Shown: positions 6,936 to 13,197 of the stretch, one piece after another
Layout of the letters: each line of letters starts with the position of its first letter
Position numbering within the stretch: the first letter of the stretch is position 1
Assembly (NCBI GenBank): GCA_023396615.1
Contig: JAEWVM010000059.1
Span: forward strand, 1 to 17,551
Length of the DNA stretch: 17,551 bases
Direction of reading: 5' to 3'
From: Spirochaetota bacterium
GTDB lineage: Bacteria; Spirochaetota; UBA4802; JAFGJZ01
Translations under genes and position numbers: made by a program
The notes under the pieces: generated by a model
Database searches by the model: none
The model's input: only the letters and a program-made list of their open reading frames with translations
Told to the model about the DNA's origin: nothing

Positions 6936-9023
6936 ATAGGCAATATCTATATCCTTTAACAGCTGAATATCCTCAGGATTTGCCACATTGCTTGTACAAA
7001 TATCAATTTCCAGCTGATCAGCAAAAATTTTGAAACCATTAAGAATTTTTATTCTGTCTTTAAAACAGTGTAGGCACATTGTAAGATGTTCGGAGAGAAT
7101 AACAAGACGGAAGTCAAAATGTGATATCAGATTTAAAATTTCTGCACTGATATAGCAATCAGATATAGCAAGAGAAACGGAATTATTTGAAACAAAGAAA
7201 TCTTTGGGAATATCAAAATTACCTTCGCTTATTTCTGTTTCATTAATGGAAATAAATACCTTTTTCTCCGGAAGTATCTTTCTAATTAGATCAAGATAAT
7301 CGATAAAATCAATCTCTTGAAGTTTTGGAAGAACTATTGAGCTGTTATCATCTGTGGTTAACTTCGAAACAGATTTCAAGAAAAGTTCAGTCGTTTCTAT
7401 AGAAGAAATAATACTATTTAAGAATCTGAATGAAGAAGAAAATGATGAGTAAAAATTATTAAGAGAAAAAAAGACATATTTTTTATTCTCAGGCCCAGAA
7501 AAATATTTTTTTTCGAAATTATCTTCAAAAAATCTATTTTCGATTAAATCAGGATATTTTATGATACTTTCGGGTTCTTCTTTTCTTGTTATTTTTTTGC
7601 TTAAAAATGAACTTTTTTGCAGAAGATTATCTATTTCTCCAATAATTGCCCGGGGATTTTTTTTGTTGAAGAAAATTATTGAATCAGCAAATTTAAGATG
7701 AACAGGAAGATGTGAGAAAGCTTTCTCAATTTTTCTGCATATTTTTCTGTATAGAGTACGGCATTTTTCATTATTGACTGAGAAGTCGATAATGCTCGGA
7801 AACTTAATAATAAAATTATAATCAGTTATATCACTTACCGAAATAAAAGTATCAGTTGAAAAGTTCATTTCACAGGTTTTTTTAATAATTATCTTAAGAT
7901 TTTCTATTATGAAGTCGGTTACAGGAATTCCAAGAATCTGCCGCAAAGAAGAGATATTTTCGATTTTAACTGTAATAATACCTATACTTTTTATTTCGAA
8001 ATTCAGATTAGAAATAGTTTCAAGAGAAGAGTGAAGAAAAGGAAGATTTGTGACTGCATCTCTGTTTTTTTTATCGGTGAAGAAGTGTGAAGATTTTTTT
8101 AAATATTCCCAAAATCTGTCATTTTTTGCCATAATAGGATCAAAGATATAGGTTCTGCTTTTTCCTTCTTTCTTAGCAGAATAAAGAGCCTGATCTGCCC
8201 GGGAAAGAAGTATCGAAAGATTTTTTCCAAAAACAGGATATTCGGAGATTCCGGCAGAAAAAGATATGCTGAATTTTTTTTCGTCTGAAGTAGAGAAAAC
8301 TATGGAATCAAACTCGCTTCGAATAGAATCAATGATCTCTTTTGCCTCACTGCCGTTTTTACCTAAAAGAGTTATTACGAATTCTTCACCCCCGAAACGA
8401 GTAGGGAAAAAACTGGGAGAAAGGTGTTTATTAAGAATTTCTCCGAATTTCATGAGAACTGAATCTCCCATGGGATGTCCGTAAAGATCATTTACCTGTT
8501 TAAAGGAATCAAGATCAATTATCGCCAGAGAAATAATTGTATCTGCATTTTGAGCGATTTCATTTTCAAATCTTTTAAAGAATTCTCTTCTGTTATAAAG
8601 GCGGGTGAGTTCATCTGTAGTTGATAATAGATAGAACTCGTTAAATTGCGATATTTTACCTCTTACATGAGCGATAAGTTCTTCCTTTATTACTGGTTTC
8701 AGCATAAAGGTGTCCGCTCCGCTTTGAATGGCCTGTACGCGTGAATTTTGACAATCAATATCGGAGATTGCTATAATGGGTATAAGTTTGGTCCGCTGAC
8801 TTGTTTTAAGCATACGGCAAAGATCGTAGCAATTTTCGTTGCCGAAAAAAGTTTCAACAATGATAAGTTTTGGTGCTGCAAAAGAAATAATATTTATTGC
8901 TTCAGAAGAACTCTCAGCATAAAGAAAATCAAGATTCAAACCTTCCAGCATGGACATTAATTCCCTGCCGGAAGATTTTGAATGAGAAATAAGCAATATC
9001 TGATTTTTCTCGGAGCTGTTCAT
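6921..9023 (-). CDS. Receiver-GGDEF diguanylate cyclase with degenerate GGDEF-like and EAL-like C-terminal domains
   Basis: This is a 700-residue cyclic-di-GMP signalling protein. The N-terminal receiver (about 8-125) is degenerate: the acidic pair is missing (ISHSKS, 12-17) and E57 replaces the usual aspartate, though KP (109-110) remains, so phosphorylation is unlikely. The GGDEF domain (about 133-295) looks active: TDELTRLYNRREF (136-148), D170/D172 in IDLDSF, and GGEEF (211-215). It has no RxxD inhibitory site just upstream. Residues 321-475 repeat a GGDEF-like outline (AVTNLPFL, IGIITVKIENISSL, then SDITDYNFII where the active loop should be) without catalytic residues. Residues 560-700 resemble an EAL fold (ISINETEI; LAISDCYISAEILNLISHFDF; LEIDICTSNVANPEDIQLL) but lack the EAL, DDF and QGY-type residues. 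It would synthesise, not hydrolyse, c-di-GMP. The start abuts the pyrF stop (TAAATG). Confidence 0.85.
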   Translation of the reverse strand: MNSSEKNQILLISHSKSSGRELMSMLEGLNLDFLYAESSSEAINIISFAAPKLIIVETFFGNENCYDLCRMLKTSQRTKLIPIIAISDIDCQNSRVQAIQSGADTFMLKPVIKEELIAHVRGKISQFNEFYLLSTTDELTRLYNRREFFKRFENEIAQNADTIISLAIIDLDSFKQVNDLYGHPMGDSVLMKFGEILNKHLSPSFFPTRFGGEEFVITLLGKNGSEAKEIIDSIRSEFDSIVFSTSDEKKFSISFSAGISEYPVFGKNLSILLSRADQALYSAKKEGKSRTYIFDPIMAKNDRFWEYLKKSSHFFTDKKNRDAVTNLPFLHSSLETISNLNFEIKSIGIITVKIENISSLRQILGIPVTDFIIENLKIIIKKTCEMNFSTDTFISVSDITDYNFIIKFPSIIDFSVNNEKCRTLYRKICRKIEKAFSHLPVHLKFADSIIFFNKKNPRAIIGEIDNLLQKSSFLSKKITRKEEPESIIKYPDLIENRFFEDNFEKKYFSGPENKKYVFFSLNNFYSSFSSSFRFLNSIISSIETTELFLKSVSKLTTDDNSSIVLPKLQEIDFIDYLDLIRKILPEKKVFISINETEISEGNFDIPKDFFVSNNSVSLAISDCYISAEILNLISHFDFRLVILSEHLTMCLHCFKDRIKILNGFKIFADQLEIDICTSNVANPEDIQLLKDIDIAYSDRN

Positions 9024-9866
9024 TTATTTTCCAATAATATTAGAAATTTCACTATTTAGTTTCTCTATTTCATTAGCTGCTGCAACAGCGAAATTTCCGC
9101 CGTTTTTTTCATAAGCGAAGTTGATTGAACTTGAAGCATTGATTCTATGAAGTGAAATATCATAGGCATTAATAGTCTTCACTATTGCTTCAAGATCCCC
9201 TCCCTGTGTGCCGACACCCGGAATGAGAAGAGGGAGCACTTTTCCCGATTTAGAAAATTCATCGAGAATAGCTTTGAGCTGATCAGGATAAGTTGCTCCT
9301 GCTACAGCTCCTATCCCTCCATTATCCCAGCTGGAAAGATAACCTGCTACAACAAGATATAACGGCTTTCCATCAATCAGTTTGTCCTGAAGTTCGCCTG
9401 AAGATTTATTGGATGTTTTGCACAAAATATAGAATCCCTTATTTTCATATTTTTTAGTAAAAGGCTCTATTGAATCATGACCCAAATATGGAGATAAAGT
9501 TACAGCATCTGCTTCAAAAAAATCAAAAGATTCTTCTGCGTAAGCTTCGGCAGTTGTTCCGATATCTCCTCTTTTTACATCAAGAATTACAGGAAGATCA
9601 TTTTTTCTATAAAGCTTTATAAGATCATGTAATGCTTCAAGACCTGGGAATCCGTAGCGGGCGTAAAAGGCATAATTCGGCTTAACGCATGCGGGATATT
9701 TTTTTGTTTTTACTATCTCGTTCAGAATTTCTTCATAAAAGCTGTAAATTTTCTTTTTTATGTCAGTTTCCGGAATAGGGATTTTGGATAGAATGGGATC
9801 CATTCCCATACATAATATACTATTATATTTATTATAATAGTTGTTCAGAGATTGTCTGTAATTCAT
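9024..9866 (-). CDS. pyrF: Orotidine 5'-phosphate decarboxylase (PyrF)
   Basis: PyrF converts OMP to UMP, the last step of de novo pyrimidine synthesis. At 280 residues it belongs to the longer OMP decarboxylase subgroup. The catalytic tetrad is present: K62 in VKPNYAFY, then D96, K98 and D101 in LDVKRGDIGTTAEAY. The phosphate-binding end is LIPGVGTQGGD (214-224). The start at 9866 is decided by AAGGTG three bases upstream of the ATG; later methionines (residues 20 and 22) would cut off the first strand. The gene begins 35 bases inside the end of the macrodomain gene and ends exactly at the GGDEF gene start, so the three genes should be co-transcribed. No other pyrimidine genes are nearby, so its operon position is unusual. 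Confidence 0.95.
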   Translation of the reverse strand: MNYRQSLNNYYNKYNSILCMGMDPILSKIPIPETDIKKKIYSFYEEILNEIVKTKKYPACVKPNYAFYARYGFPGLEALHDLIKLYRKNDLPVILDVKRGDIGTTAEAYAEESFDFFEADAVTLSPYLGHDSIEPFTKKYENKGFYILCKTSNKSSGELQDKLIDGKPLYLVVAGYLSSWDNGGIGAVAGATYPDQLKAILDEFSKSGKVLPLLIPGVGTQGGDLEAIVKTINAYDISLHRINASSSINFAYEKNGGNFAVAAANEIEKLNSEISNIIGK

Positions 9867-10389
9867 TTTTCACCTTTTTAAATTCGTTTTTGTAAATTAA
9901 GAAATTTTCGTCATCGTAAAGAACGAAGTATATTGTAGGAAAGTATTTTTCTTTGTCAATAAAAGCGATTACTGTTTTTAGAGCTATTTTGCAAGCTTCA
10001 TCTTTAGGGTAAGAATAAATTCCGGTAGAAATAGCCGGAAATGCGATTGAAGAAATGTTGTATTCTTTTGCCAGAGTCATACAGCTTTTATAAGAAGATT
10101 CAAGGAGAGAGCTTTCGCCGCTTTTCCCGTTTCTATAAACAGGTCCGGGAGTATGAATAATATATTTTGCCTTAAGCCTATAAGCTTTTGTTATCTTTGC
10201 TTTTCCGCTTTCACATCCCTTGAGAGAAATACATTCTTCAAGCAATTCAGGTCCTGCGGCTTTGTGAATAGCTCCGTCAACACCACCGCCTCCCAGAAGA
10301 GAGGTGTTAGCTGCATTGACAATTGCTTCAACATCAAAGGAGGTAATGTCTCCTTTTGTTATAAAGATATTTTCTAAAAATGATTTCAT
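9832..10389 (-). CDS. Macrodomain protein, MacroD/YmdB-like ADP-ribose or O-acetyl-ADP-ribose hydrolase
   Basis: This is a single macrodomain of 185 residues. It shows the ADP-ribose-binding blocks GDIT (13-16), IVNAANTSLLGGGGVDGAIH (23-42), KYIIHTPGPVY (75-85) and ISTGIYSYP (120-128). N25, N28 and D38 have the spacing of the catalytic residues of MacroD-type hydrolases, which remove mono-ADP-ribose from proteins and deacetylate O-acetyl-ADP-ribose, so I expect enzymatic activity and not mere binding. AGGAAGC directly before the ATG supports the start. It is the first gene of an operon with pyrF and the GGDEF gene. The last 12 codons overlap the pyrF start. A nearby ADP-ribosyltransferase or DarT toxin was looked for and not found, so this is probably housekeeping and not an antitoxin. 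Confidence 0.92.
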   Translation of the reverse strand: MKSFLENIFITKGDITSFDVEAIVNAANTSLLGGGGVDGAIHKAAGPELLEECISLKGCESGKAKITKAYRLKAKYIIHTPGPVYRNGKSGESSLLESSYKSCMTLAKEYNISSIAFPAISTGIYSYPKDEACKIALKTVIAFIDKEKYFPTIYFVLYDDENFLIYKNEFKKVKNELQTISEQLL

Positions 10390-10430
10390 GCTTCCTGTTT
10401 TACAGTAGAAATGTTACTTTATTATTAATC

Positions 10431-10459
10431 TTTACATCAGAAATATCAATTCTTTTATT
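10431..10459 (+). promoter_or_regulatory. Candidate mnmG promoter
   Basis: TTTACA (10431-10436) and TTTATT (10454-10459) are 17 bases apart, matching five of six and four of six sigma-70 consensus bases, and lie 56 bases before mnmG. In AT-rich DNA this can arise by chance. The same 126-base gap must also hold the divergent macrodomain-gene promoter. Confidence 0.3.
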
Positions 10460-10515
10460 GTCGGGGAAAGAGAGTTTTTTCGGATTAAGTTTTCTTTATG
10501 AGGTAAAAAACAAAT

Positions 10516-12438
10516 ATGAAATATGAAATAATAGTTGTCGGAGCCGGACATGCCGGAATTGAAGCTGCACTTGCTTCAGCCAGAATGAAAGTGCCGACTT
10601 TGCTAATTACAGGAAATCTTGAAACGATTGCACAGATGAGTTGTAACCCTGCAATAGGCGGACTAGCGAAAGGTAACATTGTAAGAGAAATCGATGCTCT
10701 CGGCGGAGAGATGGCACAAGCAATTGATAAGACAGGAATTCATTTCAAAATGCTGAACAAAAGCAGAGGCCCTGCTGTTTGGTCTCCGCGTGCTCAGGCG
10801 GATAAAAAAAATTATCAGATCATAATGAAGCATATTTTGGAGAATCAGGACAATCTGGAAATTGTTCAGGATATAGTTACTTCAATTGAAATTGATAAAG
10901 GACAGGTGAAAGGACTTCGTACTGAACGTGATAATTATTTCTCATGCAAAGCATTGATTCTTACGACAGGAACATTTTTAAAAGGACTGATTCACATAGG
11001 AAGCTTTCATCAGTCTGCAGGAAGGATAGGGGATTTTTCGGCAGAACATCTTTCTCAGTCTCTTCTTGAAATGGGACTTGAACTCGGCAGACTGAAAACC
11101 GGAACTCCGCAGAGAGTCAACGGAAAGACTATTAATTTTTCAAAATGCGAGATTCAGGAACCGGATGATGAACCTTTCTTCTTTTCGTATTCTTCAGACA
11201 TCAAGAATTGGAATGAATTGAAACAAGTTCCGTGTTATATGACCTATACCAGCGACAAGACTCACGATATTATAAAAGCTAACATTCATAGATCTCCGCT
11301 TTACGGCGGAGTGATAAAAGGAGTGGGTCCCCGGTATTGTCCGTCTATCGAAGATAAAGTCGTTCGGTTTTCAGACAAACCAAGACATCAGCTTTTTCTT
11401 GAGCCGGAAGGATTGATGACAAACGAATATTATATTAACGGGTTTTCGAGTTCTTTGCCGGAAGACGTTCAGCTTGAAATGGTTAGAACAATTCCCGGTC
11501 TTGAAAATGTACAGGTTATGAAACCTGCATATGCTGTTGAATATGATTTTGTTCCGCCGCATCAGCTGCATCCGACTCTTGAGACAAAAAAGATTTCAGG
11601 TCTTTATAACGCGGGACAGATAAACGGAACATCTGGTTACGAAGAAGCTGCGATGCAGGGATTAGTTGCCGCTATTAATGCTGCTGCTAAGGTAAAAGGG
11701 ATGGAGCCGATGGTTCTTAAGAGAACAGAGGCATACGGAGGGGTTTTAATAGATGATCTTACAACAAAAGAAATAACAGAACCTTATAGGATGTTTACTT
11801 CCAGAGCAGAGCACCGTTTGGTTCTAAGGCAGGATAATGCAGACAAGAGACTTATGCAGTATGGACATTATTATGGACTTATTTCTGATGAAGTCTATGA
11901 AAGAATGAAAGAGAAGTATGCGAAGATCGCAAAAGACTCTGAAGATTTAAAAGAATTAAAAGTTCTTATTGATGATAAAGCTAAAGACGTTCTTGGAAGA
12001 AACAATGAACTTACAGGTTTAACCGGAAGAATAAGTGCAGAAAGACTGGTTAAGCGTCCGGGAATTTCTTTAAAAGATATATATAGATATCTCGGCATTC
12101 CTTTTGATGATTCAATCGCCAGTGTAATAGAAATGGAAATTAAGTACGAAGGATATATCAAGAAAGAGGAAAGGGAAATAGCCAAGTTTGCGAAGATGGA
12201 AGATAGAAAAATTCCAGCAGACTTCGATTATTTATCTGTAAATGGATTGAAAACAGAAGCTGCTCAGAAGCTTCAAAGGATTAAACCCGCAACAATCGCG
12301 CAGGCTTCAAGAATTTCAGGGGTAGATCCTTCTCATGTTTCGGTTCTGCTTTTCCACTTAGAAGCAGAAGATAAAAGAAAAAGAAAAGATAAAGAGGCGG
12401 AGCAAAAAATGGAAGGAGGTTCCACGTGGAACAATTAG
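10516..12438 (+). CDS. mnmG: tRNA uridine-5-carboxymethylaminomethyl modification enzyme MnmG (GidA)
   Basis: MnmG, with MnmE, installs the (carboxymethyl)aminomethyl group on wobble U34 of certain tRNAs, using FAD, NADH and methylenetetrahydrofolate. The 640-residue protein begins with the FAD dinucleotide fold VVGAGHAGIEAA (7-18). It carries CNPAIGGLAKG (43-53), the first GidA signature region LKTGTPQRVNGKTINFS (193-209), PRYCPSIEDK (272-281) and the second signature AGQINGTSGYEEAA (366-379). C43 and C275 correspond to the redox-active E. coli C47 and C277. The start has GAGGT 11 bases upstream, slightly far. After the normal C-terminal helices (VSVLLFHL) there is a charged tail of about 25 residues. 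Its end encodes the rsmG Shine-Dalgarno sequence and start, overlapping rsmG by 13 bases. MnmE is not in the window. Confidence 0.97.
   Translation: MKYEIIVVGAGHAGIEAALASARMKVPTLLITGNLETIAQMSCNPAIGGLAKGNIVREIDALGGEMAQAIDKTGIHFKMLNKSRGPAVWSPRAQADKKNYQIIMKHILENQDNLEIVQDIVTSIEIDKGQVKGLRTERDNYFSCKALILTTGTFLKGLIHIGSFHQSAGRIGDFSAEHLSQSLLEMGLELGRLKTGTPQRVNGKTINFSKCEIQEPDDEPFFFSYSSDIKNWNELKQVPCYMTYTSDKTHDIIKANIHRSPLYGGVIKGVGPRYCPSIEDKVVRFSDKPRHQLFLEPEGLMTNEYYINGFSSSLPEDVQLEMVRTIPGLENVQVMKPAYAVEYDFVPPHQLHPTLETKKISGLYNAGQINGTSGYEEAAMQGLVAAINAAAKVKGMEPMVLKRTEAYGGVLIDDLTTKEITEPYRMFTSRAEHRLVLRQDNADKRLMQYGHYYGLISDEVYERMKEKYAKIAKDSEDLKELKVLIDDKAKDVLGRNNELTGLTGRISAERLVKRPGISLKDIYRYLGIPFDDSIASVIEMEIKYEGYIKKEEREIAKFAKMEDRKIPADFDYLSVNGLKTEAAQKLQRIKPATIAQASRISGVDPSHVSVLLFHLEAEDKRKRKDKEAEQKMEGGSTWNN
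12413..12420 (+). promoter_or_regulatory. Strong Shine-Dalgarno sequence fixing the rsmG GTG start
   Basis: AAGGAGGT lies inside the end of mnmG, six bases before GTG at 12426. It is the strongest ribosome-binding site in the window, and it decides the start. Its last three bases overlap the first parS site, so a protein bound to that DNA would sit on the translation-initiation sequence of rsmG. Confidence 0.8.
12418..12433. other. parS centromere-like site 1 (overlaps mnmG end and rsmG start)
   Basis: The sequence is GGTTCCACGTGGAACA. Positions 12419-12432 form a perfect 14-base palindrome, GTTCCACGTGGAAC. The chromosomal ParB site consensus is TGTTTCACGTGAAACA, and the variant with TTCCACGTGGAA is known from pseudomonads. 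This copy misses only the first T of the full 16-mer. The GTG start of rsmG is the centre of the palindrome. A second copy 199 bases downstream makes chance very unlikely. Confidence 0.88.
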
Positions 12439-13154
12439 AACTGAATTCATTTCTAACAGACAAAGGATTTTCTTCTGAAAGCTGCGAAAAGGTGGAAATG
12501 TATCTTTCTCTGATAGATGAAGCCTCGAAGAAATTTAATCTGACAGGATATAAAACAAGAGAAGATATGAGAAGGGGTCTGGTATATGACAGCATTCTTC
12601 CAATGGCTGATCTTAGTGTTCCACGTGGAACAAGCTTTGTTGATATAGGTACTGGTTCAGGTGTTCCGGGGGTAGTTCTTTGTATCCTGTTTCCGTTTTT
12701 GAGCGGAGTTCTAGTAGATTCAAACAATAAGAAAATTGATTTCATTTCTGAATCAGCTTTGAAGCTGGGTTTGAGTAATCTAATGGCGGTAAGTTCAAGA
12801 GGGGAGGATTTTTCTTCCAGTAAAAAGAATAAAGAGAAGTTTGATTTCTGTGTAACGAAGGCCTTTGGCCCTCTATACTATTCGGCTGAGTTTGCCGCAC
12901 CGGTTTTAAAAGATAATGGCTTTCTATATATATATTCTCATCTGTCCGAGGAAGTTCTTTCTCATGTTCTAAAAATCCATTTTTCTAATGTCGGATTGTT
13001 TCCCGGTAGTGCTGCAGAAAGAAAAGATTCAGGAGTTTCAGAGAAAGGTCTTTTCTGGATAAAGAAAAATAAAACTCCGTCCTGTTATCCAAGAAAGTTT
13101 CCAGTCATTAAGAGAGAAGCATCAAAAACTCCTGAAACCATTCCGTCCGAATAA
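12426..13154 (+). CDS. rsmG: 16S rRNA (guanine527-N7)-methyltransferase RsmG (GidB), diverged
   Basis: RsmG methylates G527 in the 530 loop of 16S rRNA, using S-adenosylmethionine. The 242-residue protein has the family blocks FNLT (37-40), YDSI (54-57), FVDIGTGSGVPGVVL (71-85, the SAM loop), SRGEDF (124-129) and a C-terminal YPRKFP (221-226). It starts with GTG at 12426, inside mnmG, with a strong Shine-Dalgarno sequence. Three things differ from E. coli: the SRA motif whose arginine (R139) contacts SAM reads TKA here (K145), the histidine before the conserved DS is replaced, and the PRK...P tail is shortened. The core fold appears kept, so I expect activity but not with certainty. Two parS sites lie in its coding sequence; the second encodes SVPRGTS (64-70). 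The gene ends at a shared hairpin. Confidence 0.92.
   Translation: MEQLELNSFLTDKGFSSESCEKVEMYLSLIDEASKKFNLTGYKTREDMRRGLVYDSILPMADLSVPRGTSFVDIGTGSGVPGVVLCILFPFLSGVLVDSNNKKIDFISESALKLGLSNLMAVSSRGEDFSSSKKNKEKFDFCVTKAFGPLYYSAEFAAPVLKDNGFLYIYSHLSEEVLSHVLKIHFSNVGLFPGSAAERKDSGVSEKGLFWIKKNKTPSCYPRKFPVIKREASKTPETIPSE
12617..12632. other. parS centromere site 2 (inside rsmG)
   Basis: TGTTCCACGTGGAACA is a perfect 16-base palindrome and agrees with the bacterial chromosomal parS consensus at all but the two symmetric positions known to vary (TTCC for TTTC). It is read through by rsmG in frame. Its centre is 199 bases from the centre of site 1. ParB nucleates on such sites and spreads to organise origin segregation. 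Confidence 0.92.
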
Positions 13155-13159
13155 TATCT

Positions 13160-13197
13160 CAGCCATTAATTAATTGCTTAAAATTAATTAATGGCTG
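13160..13197. terminator. Perfect 16-bp inverted repeat, probable bidirectional terminator
   Basis: CAGCCATTAATTAATT (13160-13175) and its exact reverse complement (13182-13197) flank the six-base loop GCTTAA. It sits between the converging rsmG and methyltransferase genes and includes the last codons and stop of the latter. Only weak T-rich sequence follows on the plus strand and little on the minus, so it is not a classic U-tract terminator. A bidirectional terminator or a 3'-end-stabilising hairpin is the simplest reading. Confidence 0.65.

Noticed and set aside
9832..10389. DarG-like antitoxin of a DarTG toxin-antitoxin pair
   Set aside because: No ADP-ribosyltransferase toxin is adjacent; the flanking genes are pyrF and mnmG.
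12281..12745. A 154-codon minus-strand frame across the mnmG-rsmG junction
   Set aside because: It is antisense to two well-conserved genes and its protein has no recognisable domain. The open frame reflects codon bias on the opposite strand.
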